This document shows, in pieces, positions 59,221 to 64,000 of a stretch of DNA of 64,000 nucleotides. The first letter of the stretch is position 1, and the number at the start of each line of letters is the position of its first letter. The stretch lies in assembly GCA_022496205.1 (NCBI GenBank), contig WTXD01000092.1, positions 1-64,000 of the forward strand, written 5' to 3'. Source of the DNA: Gloeopeniophorella convolvens. Its lineage: Eukaryota; Basidiomycota; Agaricomycetes; Russulales. Made by a program: the position numbers and the translations under genes. The notes under the pieces were generated by a model that worked only from the letters and a program-made list of their open reading frames with translations, did no database searches and was not told the origin of the DNA.

Positions 59221-61084
59221 ATGCCCACTGCCAGCTTCCGGATCGATCCTCTCGATACCGCTCGCGCGGCGGTCGCCAAGGATATGGACGCAATCTCCGA
59301 GCGTATCCGCTCACTCAAAACGCGACGCAACGCCTTATTACCCGTCTCATCACTACCTACGGAGATCATCTCCTCGATCTTCTTTCTTCTTTCCGTCGTG
59401 GATCCGGTCTGTGTTGCGTCGAAGCTCGGATGGATCAAAGTCACCCATGTTTGCCAGGCTTGGCGCAACGTCGCTCTTGACAGCCCCCTGCTATGGCGGC
59501 GAATTGATGGTCTCATCGGAAGGCAATGGGCTTACGAGATGCTCGGACGAGCGAAAGACCTACCCCTGGCTCTCACAATTCCCTACGACTTCATGCGGTT
59601 CGTGGCGGATCCCGAACTTTTGGCCCGCACTTTCGAACTGACTCTCGATGCGTTCCTATTCTCGTTTTCTCTGGGAGAGATCCTCGAGTCACCCGCCCCC
59701 ATCTTGGAAAGCTTCTGGCTGTCTCAAACAGAGGGGCGTCTGCACAGTGGCGAGCTTCTTCTCTCCACCACCCTCTTCGATGACAACGCGCCAAAATTAC
59801 GCGAGATCCACCTGTCCAATTTCGTTCTCCCATGGACATGTCTCAAATCCAATTCACTTACCGTTTTGGATGTCGACACTACATCGGGGAAGGAGGAACA
59901 CCTTTTTCCTCTAAGTGACTTGTTGGTTGCCCTGAAGAACTGTCCACAACTCGAGTATCTGAAACTCCATAATTGCCTCCCCTACCGCGATGTACCTCCT
60001 CGTGATGGCCCTGCTATTGTGCACCTGAGCAGACTTCAGCACCTCATGCTCGCGGGCGAAACTGCCTGCGTTGCAGGACTCTTCCAAGCTCTCTGCATTC
60101 CCCACACTTCGACACTCTCCTTATCATGTAAAGGTTCAGAGTTTGGATCAGAGTATGATCCAGGGAACGATCCCGACGTCATCCTTCCCTTGGTATTCAA
60201 GCATGTCAATGGACCAGGTTCCGCGCCTTTTCAGAGCGTTAGCTTGGAACTTCCGATCGGCTGCGAAAGTGAAGCGTACCTGGAGATCGTAGCCAGACGT
60301 AGCTCATTACCGGAATCGGGCTTCGACTCCGCGTCGAAATTCTACAACGTTCATCATTCCAGTGACGCCGAACTGAAGTTGTTATTCTCTCGCTTCCCAT
60401 ACTACCCACTCGTTCCGGCATTTCCCAAGCTCATGTCTAACCTGCCCTTGGCAGACGTTCATTGCCTCCATGTCGACGCTCACAACCCTCGCGATTGGAG
60501 CTCTGATTCAAGTTGGGCGGAAGCCTTCCGATGCATGAGCAAAGTGATACACTAGGCCTCGTTGGAGCTCATGGGGCCGACGTTCTAGAGTTACTGGCTG
60601 ACACCGATGACAGCAGTTGGGTGTCTAAGGATGACGAAGCAGCAATCTCTAACGCACAGGAATACAATTCGGGCGACTCTACGCCGACGCATCCTGGCGT
60701 TAACCGTGGCCCACTTTTCCCTCAACTTCGCCAAATCCTCGCATCTGGCGTCAGATTTGCGAGGATGGACGGCATGCCCCTTACTATTCCAGCGCATTAT
60801 TTCAGGTACACGCTCCAGGAGCGAATGCGTCGCGGCACCCCGGTCGAAAAGATCTGCTTCGAGAAGTGTGCCTTCGTAGGGAGGGATGATGCGAACAAGA
60901 TCAAAGCAGTGGTGCCAGAATTTTTTGGGATAATGGGATCAAACGTGAGTGGAATCTCTCTACGTATATCGGGATGATGAAGTACTGACCATCGTCTCAG
61001 CGTATTATTGGTCAGATGATTCCACTTCAGACGGTCCAGATGAGGGCGAGGACAGCGAAGACAGCGACTTCTTCCAAGATTAGC
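59221..61084 (+). CDS. F-box-like protein, acidic-tail type, apparent frameshifts
   Basis: The first ATG is 59221 (MPTASFRIDPLDTARAA). A coiled-coil-like helix, then the F-box-like motif (LPTEIISSIFFLLS, GWIKVTHVCQAWRN) and a long LRR-like region follow. The frame breaks near 60552 (KVIH then LGLVGAHGADVLELLAD, aligning with KVTTLNVMGRHGFELLELMAD of copy 1; one base missing) and again at the T6 run 60921-60926. One extra T there gives EFFWDNGIK, matching DFSWDGAKR of the paralogue, followed by a gtgagt intron and an acidic last exon (SDDSTSDGPDEGEDSEDSD), stop 61082-61084. The intron position and tail are shared with copies 1 and 2. Likely SCF substrate adaptor; substrate unknown. Confidence 0.78.
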
Positions 61085-61715
61085 CTTGTTCGCCCATCCC
61101 AATCTCGAAACGAAGTTGCGTGTACAATCCGACGTCGAGGGATTCCTCGCGAGCACAACCGCCTTTCAGTATCTAGAGCACGACGGCAGCTGTGAATGTG
61201 ATACTTTCTTATGTCGACTACCCAGATTGAAGGGCCGCTGGCGGCTGGCCTTACTTGAGAAGAGCGGTCTACCTGAGCTCGACTCGCATCACGATAAATG
61301 ACATGCAAGCCACAAAGCCTGCCGCGTCGCGAGCAAGTTGCGAGTCAGTAGGAAACACGAAACGCGTGACGCCTTTACACGTGATTTGTGACTATCGCGA
61401 CGGCGCTGCGACGGCTGGCGCCTGGCACCGCAGTCACGGTGCGGCGCTTCTAGCTTCCGCCGGACTCCAGCGCTTCCATCATCTTCGCAGCGCCGAAACG
61501 GCAGATCCTCTACAGCCGGAAAGCTTATTATCTCTGATACGACTACTTGACGCAACCCGCCTTCTCAAGGCAGTCCCGTCTTCAAGTTTCACCTGGTCTC
61601 AACATCGAACATCCCTGGTTACCTCCTGGCCACCTCTCTCGGACGCACCCCCCAACGCAGACAGACCTGAAAGCCGAGGGCTGCAGCCGACCTAAACCGA
61701 CGCGTGGACATATCA
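61085..61715. other. Intergenic, no supported gene
   Basis: Lies between two tandem plus-strand F-box genes; short frames only. Confidence 0.55.
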
Positions 61716-63653
61716 ATGAAACGGTAAATTGCTCTGTGGCGGTATCGATCGTGGCATATTCTGACGTACTGCACCATCCTACTTAGAGTGGAGCCACGCG
61801 AGCGGATCGCTGCTGCAGCACCTGTTCGGGCCCCGAGTTTGCCAAGGTTCGCGCCTTCCGCTGGCGGCGCGGACAGATGGACAGAACCACGAATCGCCGT
61901 CGACAGGGAAATTGACGAGCTATCCCAGCAACTTCTCTCCCTGAGGGCGCAGCACAATGCACTTCTTCCCATCTCGACTCTTCCAATCGAAGCTATCGCA
62001 TCCGTTCTACGATCCGTTGCTTTGGAGCGGCCGACTTGGAGGGGTCATCTGGGTTGGATCGAGACAACGCACGTTTGCCGGACTTGGAGGAACGTTGCGC
62101 ATAAGACGCCTATATTATGGCAGTCAATAGCGTTCGAACTGGGGCAAGAATGCGTGACGCAGATGCTTGCGTGTTCCCGAACTGTGCCATTGACCATCAC
62201 GATCCTTCCTAAAGTGCCACTACGGTACCTGGAGATCATCCCTGGGCTTATCTGTCGGACGACCGAGCTGACTTTCCAAATTGACACCGACAAGAATCCT
62301 CATGTGAAGCAGATCATTGGTTCTCCCGCGCCGCTGTTGAACTTGATGTTTCTGGAGCACACCACGGAGGACGACACGATGGACCCCATCGAACCCCCGC
62401 ACGGCTTGAAGCTTTTCGCAGGATGCGCACCAAAACTGGCTGCGCTGCGCCTCGAGCGTGTTTTCATTCCATGGAGACATTTCCCACACACGCCGCTGTT
62501 GTCTCGCCTGCAGATCGTTGTCCACGACTTCGGGCTGAGTGAATCTCAGTACAACATCTGGAACCAACTACTAGACGTTCTATCCGGCTGTCCGGCATTC
62601 TCAACCTTGATACTCGATGGGTGCCTCCCTCGCGCTGTCCCCATCCTCCTCTCCGTCAAAGGTCGCAGTGTATCTCTCCCAAAGCTTAGGCAGCTCACCC
62701 TCGGAGGTGCACCTGGCGATATCGCGGTGGTTTTCGAGTCGCTCATCATCCCTCACTGGACGCCGCTCAACATACTCTGCCGGAACTGCGGTGATTTGGA
62801 CAGAAACGACCCTCGCTTGGTCCTACCCCGTATTTTCGAGCACTTCCCCTACATGTACCCCGGGTTCAGTAGCCTAGGCGTGACGGTCTCAGATTCGGTA
62901 GTGGAGGTCATTGGCCGACGCGGTCCGTGCCAGACGGGGACCGAACAGACGCTCTACAATGTCATTTTCAAGGAACACCAAACCCCTTCCAAGGCCAGCT
63001 TACGCCTTTCGTTCCATTCGAGCCCCCAAAGGCGTAGCGTAATTCATCAGATGCCGCTGCTGCTACCCGCGTTGCCCTTTGATTGGGTAGACTGCGTCTA
63101 CTTTGACGCCAAGGAGAGCATTAGCCACTCGGACTGGGTGGAAGCACTGAGAAAGTGCAAGGAGGTGACATATCTGAACGTTCGAGGAGCTGGTGCGATC
63201 TCTATTCTGAGACACTTAGCCCCCGTACCCGTCAAGAACGTGGAGGCTCCTCGCGGTGGCAATCAGAACAAAGATAACTCGGAGGCGCCTCCCACGGCTT
63301 CCTCCGACCCTCCGCCACTACCCAAATTCGTTTTCCCCAAACTTAGGGAAGTTCTTGCCGTCGATGTTGACTTTACAACTAAGGCGCGTCCACATCCCCC
63401 CAAGCTGCCTGGATTCTACAGGTCCAATAAATCGATGAACCAGGTCAAGGCAGCCGGAAGCAAAGTCACATACTACGACCTTCTGGTCACTGCGCTCGAG
63501 TGGCGCAGGTACCGTGTTGCGTCCCCGGTAGAGGAGCTCTACCTTGTAAATTGTACCCTCGGCAAAATTTCTGAGAAAGACTTAATCCCGCTAATCGAGG
63601 CCGTGCGTCACCGTATATTCCGGGACGGGGATTTATGGTACCTGACCGGGTGA
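61716..63653 (+). CDS. F-box-like protein, tailless type (intact)
   Basis: The long frame has no internal ATG at its start, but an 8-nt first exon (61716-61723, ATG AAA CG), a 63-nt intron (gtaaat...cttag) and exon 2 from 61787 join in phase to give MKRVEPRERIAAAA. The protein (about 624 residues) has a helical segment, an F-box-like motif (LPIEAIASVLRSVA, GWIETTHVCRTWRN) and LRR-like repeats, and ends GDLWYLTG without an acidic tail. The LRR part carries an insertion rich in Pro/Lys/Asn (about residues 485-560). Closest relative in the window is 15458-17241. No frameshift is needed. Expected role: SCF adaptor. Confidence 0.85.
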
Positions 63654-64000
63654 CAGAGGCGAGCTTTGATTATTGACCCTCTGCTCTAATGGCCCGCGGA
63701 GCAATGAGGCTGACAGAAACTTACAGCCCGTATCGACAACGGATCAAGCCATCCCGCTACTATGTACGACTTGGGCCAACCACCTCCAGAGGAGGCCGAC
63801 ATGCTGATATATGGACTATCTATCACCATGTTATGTATGTTGTAGGCTATATCAAAGCTAGCTGCCGCTGTAAAGTTCGATTAGGGTCGCACCCGCTTCC
63901 GAACGGTTTCCATACACGGACCAGGTGTTTTGTTCACCAGCACAAGGTCCGCCTGAGGTTTCCAGCGCAGACTCTGGCAGTCACTGCCTCGCCTGACTCG
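63654..64000. other. 3' flank of the last F-box gene
   Basis: No gene seen up to the window end. Confidence 0.6.

Overview
This window looks like a mushroom-forming basidiomycete (Agaricomycetes; a polypore-like genome is my guess). The evidence is split genes with many 45-65 nt introns, families typical of that group (F-box-like proteins, seven-helix DUF6534 membrane proteins, a small secreted cell-wall type protein), a Ty1/copia element with a fungal-style polyprotein, and no bacterial signals. I found no rRNA, tRNA or CRISPR.

Layout. 0.2-8.6 kb: an F-box-like gene on the minus strand, broken in its 3' coding part by a full-length copia retrotransposon (519-5841) and a 520-bp solo LTR (5869-6388). 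10.8-14.6 kb: a hypothetical gene and a four-exon secreted-protein gene. 15.4-20.4 kb: a second F-box gene and a decayed duplicate of the first F-box locus, which preserves the empty sites of both insertions. 20.8-31 kb: DUF6534 membrane-protein genes on the minus strand (two readable, one decayed, plus relics). 31-35.7 kb: a conserved block with an SprT-like metalloprotease, an Rpp14/Pop5-like RNase P subunit and a DCN1-like neddylation factor. 35.7-44.7 kb: a very GC-rich, gene-poor block holding one His/Pro-rich gene with a clear TATA box. 44.7-45.6 kb: an MPP6-like exosome cofactor. 48.19-49.43 kb: a terminal-inverted-repeat element that carries a broken methyltransferase-like gene. 49.6-58.5 kb: a decayed and an intact M28 aminopeptidase flanking an inverted duplicate (52.4-55.85 kb) of the 20.8-24.4 kb DUF6534 segment. 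59.2-63.7 kb: two more F-box genes.

The window is shaped by duplication: a direct F-box duplication, a 3.5-kb inverted duplication and a diverged aminopeptidase duplication, with TE insertion on top. The F-box family (five loci or fragments) falls into two types, with and without a spliced acidic C-terminal tail.

A technical point matters for every gene call. Many reading-frame breaks, including those in the Rpp14, MPP6 and His/Pro-rich genes, can each be explained by one base missing or extra in a homopolymer run. Some apparent pseudogenes here may be assembly errors. Exon boundaries were read by eye from splice signals and paralogue comparison, not computed.
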